DNA from: Amphiura filiformis
Lineage: Eukaryota > Echinodermata > Ophiuroidea > Amphilepidida > Amphiuridae
Length of the DNA stretch: 64,000 nucleotides
Assembly (NCBI RefSeq): GCF_039555335.1
Contig: NC_092628.1
Location: forward strand, 82,114,315 to 82,178,314
Reading direction: 5' to 3'
Translations under genes and position numbers: made by a program
Notes under the pieces: generated by a model
What the model saw: the letters and a program-made list of their open reading frames with translations, nothing else
What the model was told of the DNA's origin: nothing
Database searches by the model: none
Shown: positions 12,001 to 27,000 of the stretch, piece by piece
How the letters are laid out: the number at the start of each line of letters is the position of its first letter
How positions within the stretch are numbered: position 1 is the stretch's first letter

Positions 12001-15000
12001 AAAGATTACATCAGGTTAGGCGTGTTATCTTAGGCCAGACTTGTAGTATTGGGACCCGTCACGAGTACGGGTACGGGTCCCAAGCCATGAGTACGGGAAC
12101 GGGTACGGGTCCCAGACCATGGGTACGGGTACGGGTCCCAGGCCATGGGTACGGGTACGGGTCCCAAGCCATGAGTACGGGTACGGGTACGGTTCCGAAG
12201 CCAAAATAAGGTGTGAGTACGGGTACGGGTACGGAGCCATGGGTACGGGTACGGGTACGGAAACTAGGACCCGAGTACGGGTACGGGTACGGGTACGGGT
12301 ACTACAAGTCTGTCTTAGGCGTCTTTTGACTTAAGTCTACCGTGAAATTCTTAAAAGAATTTCGCGGTAGACTTAAGTCGATGTATCACAGAGCCAGAAA
12401 TCACAAACAGCCAATCATCTTAAGCGTATTTAATTACCGGCCAATTAAATTATGAGACGTTTACGCGCCCAAGATTTCTTGGACTTCTAATATTCACCGC
12501 AACCTATAATAGTGGTCAACGGTGTTCACAGCAGTTGACCCGTTTCCGGAAAATTATTTCCATGGAAGTTTCTAATAAAATTATGATTTGGGTTTATTTG
12601 AGAAGAATTGTGTAGTTATGATCTAAGCTACCAGATGCATCATTCATTTCCTGACTATGATATCTAGTTGTGGAAAAAGATTACTTTAAAGTTTTGGCGG
12701 GACTATTTCCTGCCAAAAATTTCAACGAAAAAAGGCGCCATATAGTCCTTTAAAGACCACACTCATCATGATTGAACTAAATAAAGGCATATTTTAAAAT
12801 ATAATAATATACAATCGTGCAAGGGTACAAATATATTTTAAAGTTCCTGATTGAAGTAAAACAAGAGTATAATGAATATGACAAATGACTGGGATTACTT
12901 GATAACCATAGATGGTTAATAATTGTGGAATAATTGTGAGCCCGGTGTTCCAAAATTGATTGCCCCCCTCTGGGTGTGCCAAAATGTTTTTCTCCGGGTA
13001 CCTCGCTTGTGGAACAGTGTCAAGCAAGTCGGATTGGTTTGTCTCTTATATTGCTACCTATTTCGTCTGATCTTGATTACTAATCAAACGTTCTGAAAAA
13101 GGACTTTACTTTTTTTACCCAATTTGCAGATAATTGTCCGTTTGTTTTGAATTCAAATCAAGAAAATAGTGATAGTGATGATATGGGGGATGCTTGCGGT
13201 AAGTTCACAACAATTTCCTTTTCCATAATGTCGTCATAGGTTCGTGACAAGTTCCGTGAATTAATTTGTTTCATTATACTTTTATGTTTTTAAAGAAATG
13301 ACATGGTTTTAATTTTTGAAATTGTAGATAACTGTGATTTGACTCCCAACCCAACCCAGGACGATGGCGATAATGATGACATCGGAGATGATTGTGGTAC
13401 GATTGATTTCGTTATAAATTAATGTGGTTAAAGCCCTCAAGTTTGCTCGAATTTCTACTTTTTGCATGATTGTAATGACCACTGATGTATTTTAGTACAC
13501 CACTGATATTCTGATATTGATGATTTAAAAAGAATACCATGTACGGCTTTATACACCGTGTTCACCCAGCGAGTGAAACTGTGTATCATTGACGTATAAA
13601 ATGCGTGTGTATATCGCTATTCGTCTTAGGTGTTATTAATGCGTCTCATGCGTGAAGCTCAATAACAATCGGCGAGCTAATGCACGCATTGACGATAATT
13701 ATTATAGGCGCGGGAATGAAATAGCAATTTTCTTTGTTTATACCTCATTTGTTTGGCTCGAAATTTGAAGGGAACTAAATGTGATCAATGAAAACTAACA
13801 TTTTATGGGAAACAAATAAGAATCTATTCAAAATGTGATCAACTTTACTTCCCATAACGTGAATTATAAAACTCTAACGCTTTGAACTGTTTATCAATAC
13901 TTTATTGATGATATTTTAAATGATAGATAATTGCGGACTTGTTTCCAATCTAAATCAAGAAGATGGCGATGAAGATGGCGTCGGAGATGCCTGTGGTAAG
14001 TCCAATACTATTAATAACAGTGACGGGGCTGGGGGGGGGGGGGGGCAAGGGGACATTTGGCCCCAATATTTTTCGTGCCCCCCTACATTTCCCCCACTTA
14101 TGAGGCAAACCCCCCAAATTACGTAAATTTCCACTTTTTACGGCGATTTTGCGCAAAATTAGTCGATTTCCCCTAGAATTCACTTTGCCCCCCCATGCGC
14201 CCGAAAAAAATCCGGTGCCGACACTGCTTAAGAAGCTCGTCATAGTATAGCATTACAAATTATGACGTTCTTGTGGGGTTTTAAGGGTGCAGACGACAGC
14301 TAGCCCGGATCGTAGATGAGGAGCCATTTAGGTCTTCGTGCGTTGTCGGTCTTGGGCCCCTAAGCTCCTGACATACAGGGGTGAATATCCTCTTTGTCGG
14401 TGCATGTACCGTTGTCAGTGAGGAAATAGGACAAATTCTTAGGAAGCGGACTTTTCATTCTGATATCGTTATGCTTTTGTTGCTTGTGCAGATAATTGCC
14501 CATTAGTTGCAAACCCATCGCAAGAAGATGACGATAACGATAATGTTGGCAATTCCTGTGGTAAGATATCTTTATAAATATCGTTTCTCAATCTGGTCGT
14601 ATAGATTTTAAAACGGACTGTAGTTACGTATTTCTGCACCCTCACCGGAATACAACAGCTGAACGCTGAAAGTGTTGAGGTAAAATTAATTGACTGTTAT
14701 GAACTAAAATGTACACTGAATTTAACTTTTTTTGGATTTTAAACCGATGAGTCCTGGAACGAAAACTTGTTAATACTGTTAATTAATGTGTATATTCTCA
14801 TGCGTTATATTCAGACAATTGTCCAGTAATACCAAACCCAAACCAAAGCGATGCTGATGATGATACTGTGGGCGATGATTGCGGTAAGATAATAAAACAT
14901 GAAGTTGACATACGATTGATGTCTTCAGATGTTTAAAATTTTTTTATAAGGTTTATATAATAGCGGTATTTGATTTAATCTTATTACTTTTTATGCAGAT

Positions 15001-18000
15001 AATTGCCCAAATACTGCCAATACCAACCAAGAAGATAACGATGATGATGACATTGGCAATTTATGTGGTAAGATAATTACATATTCTAATTGTTTTAATT
15101 CACCATCATTGACCATGTTCACAATGAAATTACTTTGTGTGTATGAGCGTAATATTTCAATTTGCTGTCACTCGGTGCATTTTTAATAGATTCATGTAAT
15201 GATGGCACAGACACAGACACTGACACCGTCCCAGATTCTTGTGGTGAGTGAATTTAAGTTCATTATCATTTTATTTAATTAAGAAAATGTCTTAAAGTGT
15301 GTTCCATTATTATTATCAATGAACGTTTTACAGAGTAAGCTATAGAATATCCAATAAAGGTTTGTCTAAAATTAATCATTGTCCTCATTCAGTTAGATGT
15401 GCGATACTCTCAACTATGCATTATTATATCTGACTCCCTTTAATGTGAATTGTTGATTCTATACAGATAATTGCCCAGATGATTCGAATGCTGAGCAAGT
15501 GGATAATGATGATGATGGCATTGGTGATGCATGTGGTAAGCAAATGCACGAATTATCATAATGCAACATTCTAAGGATTTATTTTCTTAAAAATGGTTAA
15601 AATGTCAAAAAGAGGTGACGCATCATATAATAAGAAAAAGACATTGGCCGCGTAGAGTTGCTTTCTAAAAGTATCTGCATATACACTTTATAGACATGTT
15701 AACAAAGCACCTACATATCAGCTGACATTATTATGTACTTAATCTTGTATTTCATGTCTTCCTGTTAATAGTAAAGTCAAACTGTACACGGTTGGTTAAT
15801 CTGGTATAAAAACGTTGATGTAACAGTTCATGAGCTATAGGCAAAAAGGTTTCAGATGGTTTCGTTTGCAAAAATAAATTAAAATAAGAACATTTTTGAC
15901 CTATTTTGAAATGTCACCCTGCATACGCGGCCATTTTGGATTGATGCCAAGTAGCTACTAGCTGTTCTTAAAATTTACTAGACTTTTGAAATGTTTTTTG
16001 TGAGCTTTTGCGAGATGGATGCACGTGAAATGGATTCTATTGCAATCAGTGGTGGGTTAATCCAGGTTTTCCGTAAATTTATAATTTTATAAATTTATAA
16101 ATATAACACAAATGTCCATATATCGTATTTTTGATTACCAGATAACTGTCCAAATACCCATAATTCGAATCAAGAAGATACCGATGAAGATACGGTAGGC
16201 AATCTATGCGGTAAGTTTCCTTTTTCTTGAGAACAACTACGGTACGGCAAGTGTGATCATGTAGCTTGTTTTAAAATTACACACACACACTAAACATAGT
16301 TGTATTGCAACATCTCTTAAATAGAGGGTTTCTGTTAAAAATAAGTAAACACTCGATCGGCTTCTATCAATTCTACATTACGTAATATATGCCAAGATTC
16401 GTTCCATGAAACAGTTAATACTAGTCTAGTCACACTCACAAGGCTAAGTGTTGTTCAATTTGGTGGTAAAATATTTAGGTTACAAGAGCTTAAAATGGTA
16501 GAGTCCAAGAAATTGTATAATGCAGAGAGGGCGAGGCTTTTGATTCATCATGTTCATAGAATATCAGTCTGTTTCAGTCCCGCAATCTTTGGAATACTTC
16601 TTCTGTCTTCTTTCCCTGTGGGTGTCATCTGATCACCACTTCTGTGCAACTGTTTCCCGTCCTGGACACCTTATTACCCAGGGTAAATAAACTCACTGAC
16701 TCCAGTACTGAAGCCTTCCGGGTATTCTTTGTACCAAAAAACCTCACCCTCTCGGCGTTAGGCGATTTCTTGCACTTCCGCCATTTAACCCTAACAGGAC
16801 GGTATACTACAAAATACTACTTGATATATGCGCTGTTCGTGCATGCATCCCACGTGGTGTGATGACGCAATCGCCCTAAGTGATATATAGGCACGGTTTC
16901 ACTGGCCAGCGAAGGCATGCGAGGGGTCGCGGGTTCGAATCCCACCCAGAGCAAACAACTTCTTTCCTTCTTTTCTCTCTTTATTCCTTCCTTTTTTCCC
17001 TTCCCGTCGCCAAAAAGCCCTTAGGCGGTTAGGGTGAGGTTACCACTATCGAAACTCAATATAGGCTTCCTTAACCCTAACAGGACGGTATACTACAAAA
17101 TACTACTTGATATATGCGCTGTTCGTGCATGCATCCCACGTGGTGTAACTTGAGTATGTTGCCACCAATTGAACATCTTTTTGCCCTGTGATGCTGTGAC
17201 TAAGCTAGTACTAAATGTTTCATGAAACCGGAATCTTGACATAATTTCATAATGTACATTAGAAGATGTATGTTGCAATACGTATATATTTATTGTGTGT
17301 ATATGTTACAATATTAGTTTGCTTCAGCCCCTGAGTTACGATTACGTGAAGGGTATGTGTATTTAATACAATGGGATTTGGAGGTAATTTGACTATATAC
17401 TATATCTAGTTACCTTGTCAACCCATGCATAATATGTAGGGCAGGACCTGGTGCAGAATGTGGTTCCACTGTACTTGTAAGCCAATGCAGAATAGTAGTT
17501 TGATTGGTGTCTGACATGAACTGATGCATATGTTTTGCATAAACATTTATTTGCAGACAATTGTCCAGGAACTTCAAACCCAATGCAAGAAGATGGCGAT
17601 GGTGATAACATCGGCGATGTTTGCGGTAATACAAATTTAAATGTTTCAATTGGATCCAAAATTTTAGTGGAAAATATTTGAGATCTTGGACATCTCTGTA
17701 TGCATTACGAAACTTGAACTAATTTGTTTGTTATTTCTTTATAATCAGATAATTGCCCAGGCATAAGTAATGAAGATCAAAACGATGATGATGATGATGG
17801 TGTAGGAAATGTATGTGGTAAGTATGGTTCAATATTAAGCATCAACAACGACAACGAGGAAATAAACATCACTAGATTATTGTGACTTTATTTTGTGTAG
17901 ATTTAAACGGCTTGAGCAATTTAACAAAATTCATATTATCTCAAGAGCAACAGCAACAATAGGGTTATAATAAATACATATTTTTGTCAATAAATTGTAT

Positions 18001-21000
18001 TGTCAATAAAAAATGATGATGATGGTGTAGGAAATGTATGTGGTAAGTATGGTTCAATATTAAGCATCAACAACGACAACGAGGAAATAAACATCACTAG
18101 ATTATTGTGACTTTATTTTGTGTAGATTTAAACGGCTTGAGCAATTTAACAAAATTCATATTATCTCAAGAGCAACAGCAACAATAGGGTTATAATAAAT
18201 ACATATTTTTGTCAATAAATTGTATTGTCAATAAAAGACGGTACAAACAACTGATTGCAATCACATCTTATTGATAATAAATATAACCAAAAAGTCCTCA
18301 CTTATCATGCTTATATAAATCGTCATAAATCAAAACATGATCATGTTACGACAATGTGATACGACTTTCAATCGAACTGCCATAACATGTTTACCTCAGG
18401 TTTACAAGATCTGTGCCTTAACCACTTGGCCACGGGTACTTTAGGTGTTTGTAAGTTTAGATTGATGACGGGTTTCATAAAAGGACTTTTCTTTTTTTTG
18501 ATTGTGTTTAGTTTTCATGTGCACTATAATTATTCTATACTATATTTTACTTTTCGTGAACACTTAGACAACTGCATATCTGTTTCCAATGAAAATCAAG
18601 AAGATAGCGATAGCGATGGTGTTGGATATGCGTGCGGTAAGACACAAACTTTCGTGGTATATAAAAATTGACTGACGCCTTTTACAGATCCTTGAATATT
18701 ATTGTAGGTTAAAACAAATCATTACAGTATGTGGGAAAATATACAATTTAGAGGTAATTGCTGATAGCTTTTCAAAGAAATATTCAAAATTGAAGAATTA
18801 CAAAGCGTAATACATGACTGCAACTCAGTGTTTACAGTAAGTATTATACGATGTTGATGTTATTTGCTTGTTGATATCATACTTGACTTTCTCCTTAAAA
18901 TTAACAATAGATAATTGTGGAACTACTGCTAACGTAAACCAAGCAGACGGCGACGGTGATGAAATTAGCGATGCTTGTGGTAAGCTTAAAGACCGATTCA
19001 GAGATCTAGTGAAAGTGTTGAAAATGGTTTATAAATCACCTAAAAGTGAAGGATAAGTCGTTAAAATTGTCATTAGGTATTTATGAAATGAAACATATTT
19101 TGGAGTAAATATCTTTTTGTAATTATCTTTGCATGTATTCCGTAGATAACTGCCCAGATATATATAATCCGCTTCAAGAGGATAATGATGAGGATAATGT
19201 AGGGGATGCCTGTGGTAAGTTTTCGCTGGTCTAAATCCGGATTTAGTGTTTCTAATTTATAAGTATATCGTTGAAAACAGTTCATGTATTCATGCAATTA
19301 TAATGATTGGTAATGCAGTCAATAATCTCTTTTGAAAGTTCTTGTGGTTGTTTTGTATCGAATTGAATCGGTGTCATGCTATTTATAACATTGCTGCAAA
19401 GGGTTCCGCAAATAAATTGTAACTGAAAAGTTACTGCCCATAAAATTCAAAATGCCAACTTTAATTTTGGACCAATAGCTCAACGGAAGTCGCTGTCTGT
19501 TTATCGCAGTCACTTTACACATGTTGGCAGTAAACGTTTTGCAGACTTTCAAACGTACGGTGTAATTAATTAGCGTTTTTTACCACGTACATTTTGGTGG
19601 TTTTTTAAAATACTTTTTAGGTAGAGATTAGGCCAAGGAGTGATAAGTGTTGTTTGTCTGTCAAATTATGTTGACTTTATTCAATGGCTATAGTACCCAT
19701 CAAATGTTTTAACTTACAGATAACTGTGAAACGATTGCCAACGGAGACCAAACCGATGGTGACGCTGATGGCATCGGAGATGCTTGCGGTAAGATAAGGA
19801 ATAAAATCCCTTGCAATATTCATTTTACTGGCCACGATTGACGAAGGGTAAAAGAATAAAAATTCCTTTAAAAAAGGAATGGGGCGCCCAATGGAGCTTT
19901 CATGTAATGTGCTAAAAAGGGATTAAAAAAATTGATTTGGAACTACAGACAAAGTCCAAGTTTCTTTAGAGAAATAGTACTGGGAACCGTATAAGAATCT
20001 ATTATGTAAAGCCAAAACTGACATCATCAGAATAAGTTATGGCATTTAGTAGTATGCCATAGCTGACAAGGAAGCCTTCAATTTGCTTTTCATTTTTGTC
20101 TTTAAATCTCAGTTATTTTCAATTAAAAGTATGTTTTCTTCAGCGCACATTATCATGTTCTTATGTTTCTTTATAATTGTAAATACAGATAATTGTCCAA
20201 TTCTTTCTAACCCAAATCAAGAAGATGACGATAATGATGATATCGGGAATATATGTGGTAAGGAAAGTAGTATTGCACTACGTGTTTTACCTCCTGTACC
20301 TGTGTTCTTACGTAATATCGGTTTTTGTAACACATAGGTTGTTTGTGGCGAATAGTTGTAGAACTCGTATGGTTTGCCATAACGATCCACTTGCCGTGCT
20401 ATGATATTTTGCTTGCTTTAATAGTGTTTTTTGTTTTTGCACATCGTTTTCATGTTTTTAAAGCTTGTTGTTCTTAAACAGCTCTTCGAGATACTTGTTT
20501 TAAACGTATTAAAATAGTATGTGTGTATTACAATGTACAGGGTGTCCCAAAGATATCTTCACTATTTTGAGCCATCATATCTCTCACAAGTATTAAATAG
20601 GCCTACATATTTGAAGAGAGTATACTTGTACAATTATTCTGATATCAAACTTTACATCATTTTTGTTTTCATTGAAAGCATTAATACCATTTCCAAACCA
20701 CCCAAATATCTTGTATACATTCCGTTTATTTGCAGCTCAGGTGATCTTTTTAAGCCACGGATATCAACTTTTAAACATTCAAGTCAGGAATGTTTGCTGG
20801 GGATTGTTTATCAACGTAGAGCATTTGATTTTGGACTTCCGTAGATTAAATTCGGTCACTATAAAGACCTCTCAAAACAAGCAAATACCAGATGAAGTTT
20901 CAGCTAAATGACCATGATGTTATTCAAAACTGTTTCGGGTTTCATGTCGGACCCTTATCTTGTAATACAATTCAAAGTTTAAGTACTGCAAATTACCACG

Positions 21001-24000
21001 TTCGCCGTCGCAAATAAGAAAAGAGACTTATAAGTAGAAAAATTGTTCCCGTCTGGGAATCGAACCCAGGACCTCAGGTTAACAAGATTTGTGCCTTAAC
21101 CACTGCATTTGGCCACGGGTACTTGTAGTTTATTTGTTATATGATATTTTTTGTGACTGAGTTAAATATGTTTGAAAGCCATAGTTAAATATGTTTCAAA
21201 GCCATATCATTTATCACAAGCAAAGTTTGGGGGCGTTTAAAGATAATTGTTCTTCATTTTCTCTGCAATGACTTGTCAGTACAGTGAAACCAAATTAGAG
21301 AGGCTGTTTTAAAGACGTTATTGGAGAAACCACATTGTTTGACAAAAAGACATTCAGGATAAAATTTTAATGTAGTCACATTGAAACTCTTTAGTTTTAC
21401 TTTATTTCGCTCTAACCTACAGATAATTGTGAAACGATTTCCAATCCGAGTCAAGATGATTCAGATAATGATTTAGTTGGAGATGAATGTGGTAAGTTAT
21501 TATTAGTGAGGCAGTTGGCCAGTAGCCATGGCACATGCCCCTAATTAAAAATTGTGAAAAATCCCATTAAATATTGCCCAAAATGTCCAATGCCTCCTTA
21601 ATCGAAATGTCTTGCGCTACGTCATATTGATCATTGGGCGTTAATCGGGGAAGGGATTAGGGGGCAGGGATTAGAGGGTTGTGCATGGTAGAAATGTTTT
21701 AAGATGGGGGATACAATATCAAATGCCCCCTCATATTTTTACAATTTTAATCATACACTCTTATTCCCGAAGTTACACTGAAAAGGTTTAAAAAATAATC
21801 TTTAAACCGGGTTGTTTAATGCTCTAAAACGTAATGGCATTTAAATTACGTGGTTTAAAATTACTTGTGGGCCGATGACTCTGTCAACGACCACAAAGTG
21901 TTGAATAATATCTGCTTCAAAATTTTAAAGTTAAAATTAAAGCTCACATTTTAAGTTAAAATATCGATTCGGCGCCCTTCCGTCACGAAAGCGCGACGTG
22001 TGGCACCTATCATATACACCGAACTTAAATTTTACAAAATAATATGTGTCCCCCCACCCACATTTCAAAATGGATTGACACCCTTGGTATTGATGAATTA
22101 TCTTAAATACAGGTTGTATCAAAATAGTGTAGGATAGCACCCATCCATGCCGAGAAGTTGTACTTCATCATTAACATTTTAAAAATATAACATTTTCGAA
22201 CAGTATGTATAATGGAATTGCACGCAAAAGTCATTTTTGGTGATACTGGATTAGATTTTCTTAGCGTACAGTATATCTTAAAACTTTGAATAAAGTTTAG
22301 TAATAAGCTTATTCAAAGTGATCGAATGATTTTTATTCTTGATTCTGTGTACACAGACAACTGCCCAGAGGTTGTAAACACAAACCAAGGCGACAGTGAT
22401 AGTGATGGTAAAGGAAATGCTTGCGGTAAGTTAAGATCTTCCGCGACTCAGAAAAGCGGTTAGAAAAATACACATAGTGTCCAATCAGGGAAGTGCCACT
22501 AGTGTCCCTGGTCCAATTGCTCTTGCGTACTACCATGACTACGCGCAGTGCTTTCGAGAGCGTAGAATCAATTCATTTCCATTGGAGGTGGATGCATCTA
22601 TATTTGCTGCATTTTCTGACATTTTTAGAGAAAATGTTGTTATGAAAATTCCAAAATTGCGAAATATTTTCTTTTGTATGAAATGGATTAAAACTGTGTA
22701 TTACTTGTTGCTCTAGAATTTATAATACGTTTAAAAATCGATATGAACGTACCATTGGTCTGGAGAAGAGGCGTTTCTGTAGACTATAAATCAACATGAC
22801 CTTCACCCAGCGAGGATCAGCCAAATACGAAAAGTTTCTTGTTTAGCGCAACTACCATATTCTATTCATGTATTTTTTTACCGTATGCTTATAATCATTT
22901 GATATTATTATTGTTCCAAAGTGCAATACAAATTATGGTAAAAGCTCTTTCCAATACAAAGTGTGTATTATGGAATGCTATTTCGAAAGATATTCGTCAA
23001 GTCAACTCATATATGCAATTCAAAATGAAACTCAAAGAAGACCTGTGTGATGTGCCCTGAGTAATTTAATTTGATTATCTTTGGTTACAATTAAAATCTA
23101 TTTTATGAGACATTTTAGGGATTCCCCGTTCTTGCAGCAACTTGATCAAAACAAATTGAATCATTTCTAATTTTGGATCATATGGGAATACCCCTAGAGA
23201 TTGTAAAGTAAAGATGACATCATATATGGGATTCCCCTCAGGAAGTGATGTAATGGGATTTCCCCTCAGGAAGTGATGTAATGAGAAAGGTTAATGTTAT
23301 AATTAAGGCTTGGGAATTTCCAAGTTCTCATCATGTGTATTAATACTTGGGATTTCCCAGGGCCTGATATATAAGAAAAGGTAAACATATTTCTTCACAG
23401 TTGATAGTGTTGATCTGGGCTAGCTAGCTAAAATGCTTACAGTCCAATTCCTTCAAAGAAAGGAAATTGCAAACCAGAAATATTTTATGTAGTCAAAGTA
23501 CTACTATTTGCCAGTGTTGTCGGAGAAGATCTAGAATGCGTCAAAGAACGTACTTCTTCCAAGAAAGGAAATATATTCTTCTGTCAATTTGCTGAAGTCT
23601 GGTATTTTGATTCAACGCAATTGTCAAAATAAGTGGGGACAACTGCATCGCAGTCCTGCTTTCTGAAGATATTGTGTGAAAGGTGGAAATGGCACCAAGT
23701 TTGGAGAAAGCAGCGCAAGGAGTTGAGTTTGGAGCAAGCAGCGCAAGGAGTTAAGTTTGGAGGAGAAAGCAACGCAAGGAGAAAGCAACGCCATTTTTGT
23801 GTGAGGATTTCATACGCAAGGATATTCATAAACTCAAGTGTTCACTGGACTTCGCTGATTTTCGCAGGACAAGTGAATAAGGATAGAACATTGTCCAGAA
23901 CAGTCGTCCAGAACATTGCAAGAACTTTATGATCACCAAGAAGAAGAATGCTGGCTAAGTACAAAATAGATAAAGAGTGATTATATTTGATTATTGTGTA

Positions 24001-27000
24001 TGTGCATTTGTTGTCATATATTGTACCAATGATAACGTGCTTTCAATTAAAGACTTAAGATTTTGTTAGCTTAATCAAACAGTGTATTTATGTTGTGCAT
24101 TCGTGTGAGTTCGGGTAAAAGGTGATTTTGGCCTTGAGTCAAGTACGACTCGTAACACCTGAAACTGTATTAAATGCTACTGATTTTAAAGCTCATCAAT
24201 GTCAAATGTTTTTAAATACTTCGTGTTTCTCTTTTAATTACTCATTATAATAACTTTGGTTTTTGTTCAATTTAGTACAACTTATTTTACCAGTTGAATG
24301 ATTTTCTCGAACACTTATGGTTTTAATGCTGTATAATATTTATATAATGCATTTTAATGCTGTATGATATTTATGTAAGCTCAATTTTTATATGGTTTTA
24401 TAATATATGATCTACGTGTATTTTAATGCTTCTATATGTTTGTCTACTGAAAATCAACATTGTAATAATTGTTGAGTATGTTTAAATATGGTTAATAAAT
24501 AAATAAATATAAATTAACTCGGATCAGGCAAATAGAGATGATGACGATTTTGGAGATGTTTGCGGTAAGATTTATAATGTAGAGGTAGTCGCCAATCAGG
24601 TTTAGTTGTTTAACACTATATTCTTACATGTTTTCTTGCATGCAGACAACTGCCCTGATATATCGAACACAGACCAGACAAATGGAGATACTGATGATTT
24701 TGGGGACGTTTGTGGTAAATCTTGTTTTCATACAATTTTAGTTATTAATTGTTTTGTGTTGTGAAGCCTTCTTTTTCAGTAATAACACATATTATTGAAA
24801 TGTACTTTAAAAAAAAAATACATTTTGGTTTGCAATTGGCATCCCTTTTGAAAATATTCTTTTATTTTCTTTTCAAAAGAGATGCCAATTGTCAACCCAA
24901 ATGTTGTTTTGTTAAATAAAATTCCTTTAAAAGGAATGGGGCGCCCAATAGGAGCTTTGATGTGATGTGCTGAAATCCCACTTTGGAGGTGACACGTATG
25001 TAGGGCTGCAGAGGAGGCTTAAAGCCGTTCCTACAATGCACTATGATTGGGAAATTTGATCAATATAACCTAATTTTAAAGGCAAAGTCCCAATTGCCAC
25101 ACACACACAAAATGGTAATTTTAAAACTGCAGCCAACGAGCTAATAGTTGAGACTTATAACTTATATTTGAATTTCTTACAGGAAACATTCATATTGTCC
25201 CACTGCATTAATTTTATTCATAAGTCTCAATGTTTTGAATGTTAAATAAAAGGATGAAAACACCAGATCTTTGCACACATGTGTACAAAAGCCAGACATG
25301 CCAAGGTCAGAAACCCCATTGGGTTATGGGAATGCCTTTAAACATCCTCTATTCACCATCGCTGTCACCCAAAGACCCCATGACCAGCATATGCTCTGTC
25401 ACACAAATATCCCATATTTTTCCTTTAGATATGTCACTCAAAGACCTAGACCCTTATATTTCCATCTGAACAGCAACGAGTCGTCTATCACTGATTTTGT
25501 TAATTCTTTTGAAATAACAAAGCCAATTTTCGAGGCTTCTTTTGGCTCTCACCCAAAGACCCCATTTAAAAAGATTCTCATCCAATGCTCCCCTAATTTA
25601 GATCCAAACGGTCCCTCTCTCACCCAATGACCCTATATTTTGTACATTTTGCTCTAACCGAATGCCAAAAATTATGCTCTCACCCTTGCAATGACAACAT
25701 AGTTTGTTATATTTTGCTCTCACCGGATGCCCCTTATACTGGCCAGCCCTACACCTATCCATTTAATATTAAAGTGCCACCCCGGAGCTGAAATGTAACC
25801 GTAAATCGTACTGCATGAGATGAAAGGGAGTTGGTTTCAAAATCTTGATTTCACTGATTGGTATTCATTTTTCATCACCACCGGTCATCTTATTCACCTA
25901 CCTATTTTAAGTATTGTATGTGTACCTTTTGTACTTGTAATATATAACGTCAATTTATTTACAAACACTAAAGACTCTTAATTATGGGGAGGACAAGTTA
26001 CTCGCTTCTCACCACTGCGGTCCGGGTTATTAAATCCTCGCGTTGCCACATGTGAGTTCGCATGTTTTCTCAGGGTGCACCGGTTTTCCTCCTGCATCTA
26101 AAATCGGACCTCTTCCCATATACCTGTCCCGTCATATTCGGTTGGCATCCCTTTAATTTAGTAGCTTCTATTTGTCTTGAATAGCTTCGGCTGAATGTTA
26201 CGAATAAACAACCTATGAACGAAAACAAATAGTGCATCTGGATCATGTTTCTCATTTACAGATAACTGTGTGTCTATTGCTAACTCAGATCAGGCAAATA
26301 GCGATAATGACGTGTTTGGAGATGTCTGCGGTAAGATTTATTTATTGATTATATAGTTATAGTTACTTTAAAATAAGTCGCCAATCAAGTATTAGTTGTT
26401 TAACACTATATTTTGACATGTTTTCTTGCATGCAGACAACTGCCCTGATATATCAAACCCAGATCAGACAATATTTTTTGAGAAACCTCTCTCTACGATT
26501 TCAATTTATTTCACTCATTTCAACTTAGAAATTAAATGTTTATTGAATACGAATAAATATTGTCGTTGGCTAATTACACATATTGGTATCAATCCTACAG
26601 ATAATTGTCCAGGAATATCAAATCCTTCTCAGGCTGATGGTGATACAGACAGTGTTGGAGATGATTGTGGTAAGATTAACTGGTTCAGTGGAAATGTGAT
26701 GCTCGTAATGTTCGTTTTCATCTTAACTGCACGTATTTCAATTTATTTCACTCATTTCAACTTAGAAATTAAATGTTTATTGAATACGAATAAATATTGT
26801 CGTTGGCTAATTACACATATTGGTATCAATCCTACAGATAATTGTCCAGGAATATCAAATCCTACTCAGGCTGATGGTGATACAGACAGTGTTGGAGATG
26901 ATTGTGGTAAGATTAACTGGTTCAGTGGAAATGTGATGCTCGTAATGTTCGTTTTCATCTTAACTGCACGTATTTCTCTTTGTGTTTTCCGGTTTTATTT

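Noticed and set aside
12025-12334. Long repeat-coded frames (PYPYS / GTGTG) on both strands
   Set aside because: Produced by the GGGTAC hexamer inside the hAT-like MITE; no start context or conservation.
20537-20552. Mariner end (acagggtgtcccaaag)
   Set aside because: No matching inverted end or TA duplication found nearby.
21046-21120. Functional tRNA gene on the minus strand
   Set aside because: Box B is good, but the anticodon stem does not pair and a related fragment at 18391 suggests a SINE family.
25271-25630. 119-residue plus-strand frame
   Set aside because: Made of degenerate tctcacccaaagacccca repeats; no domain.
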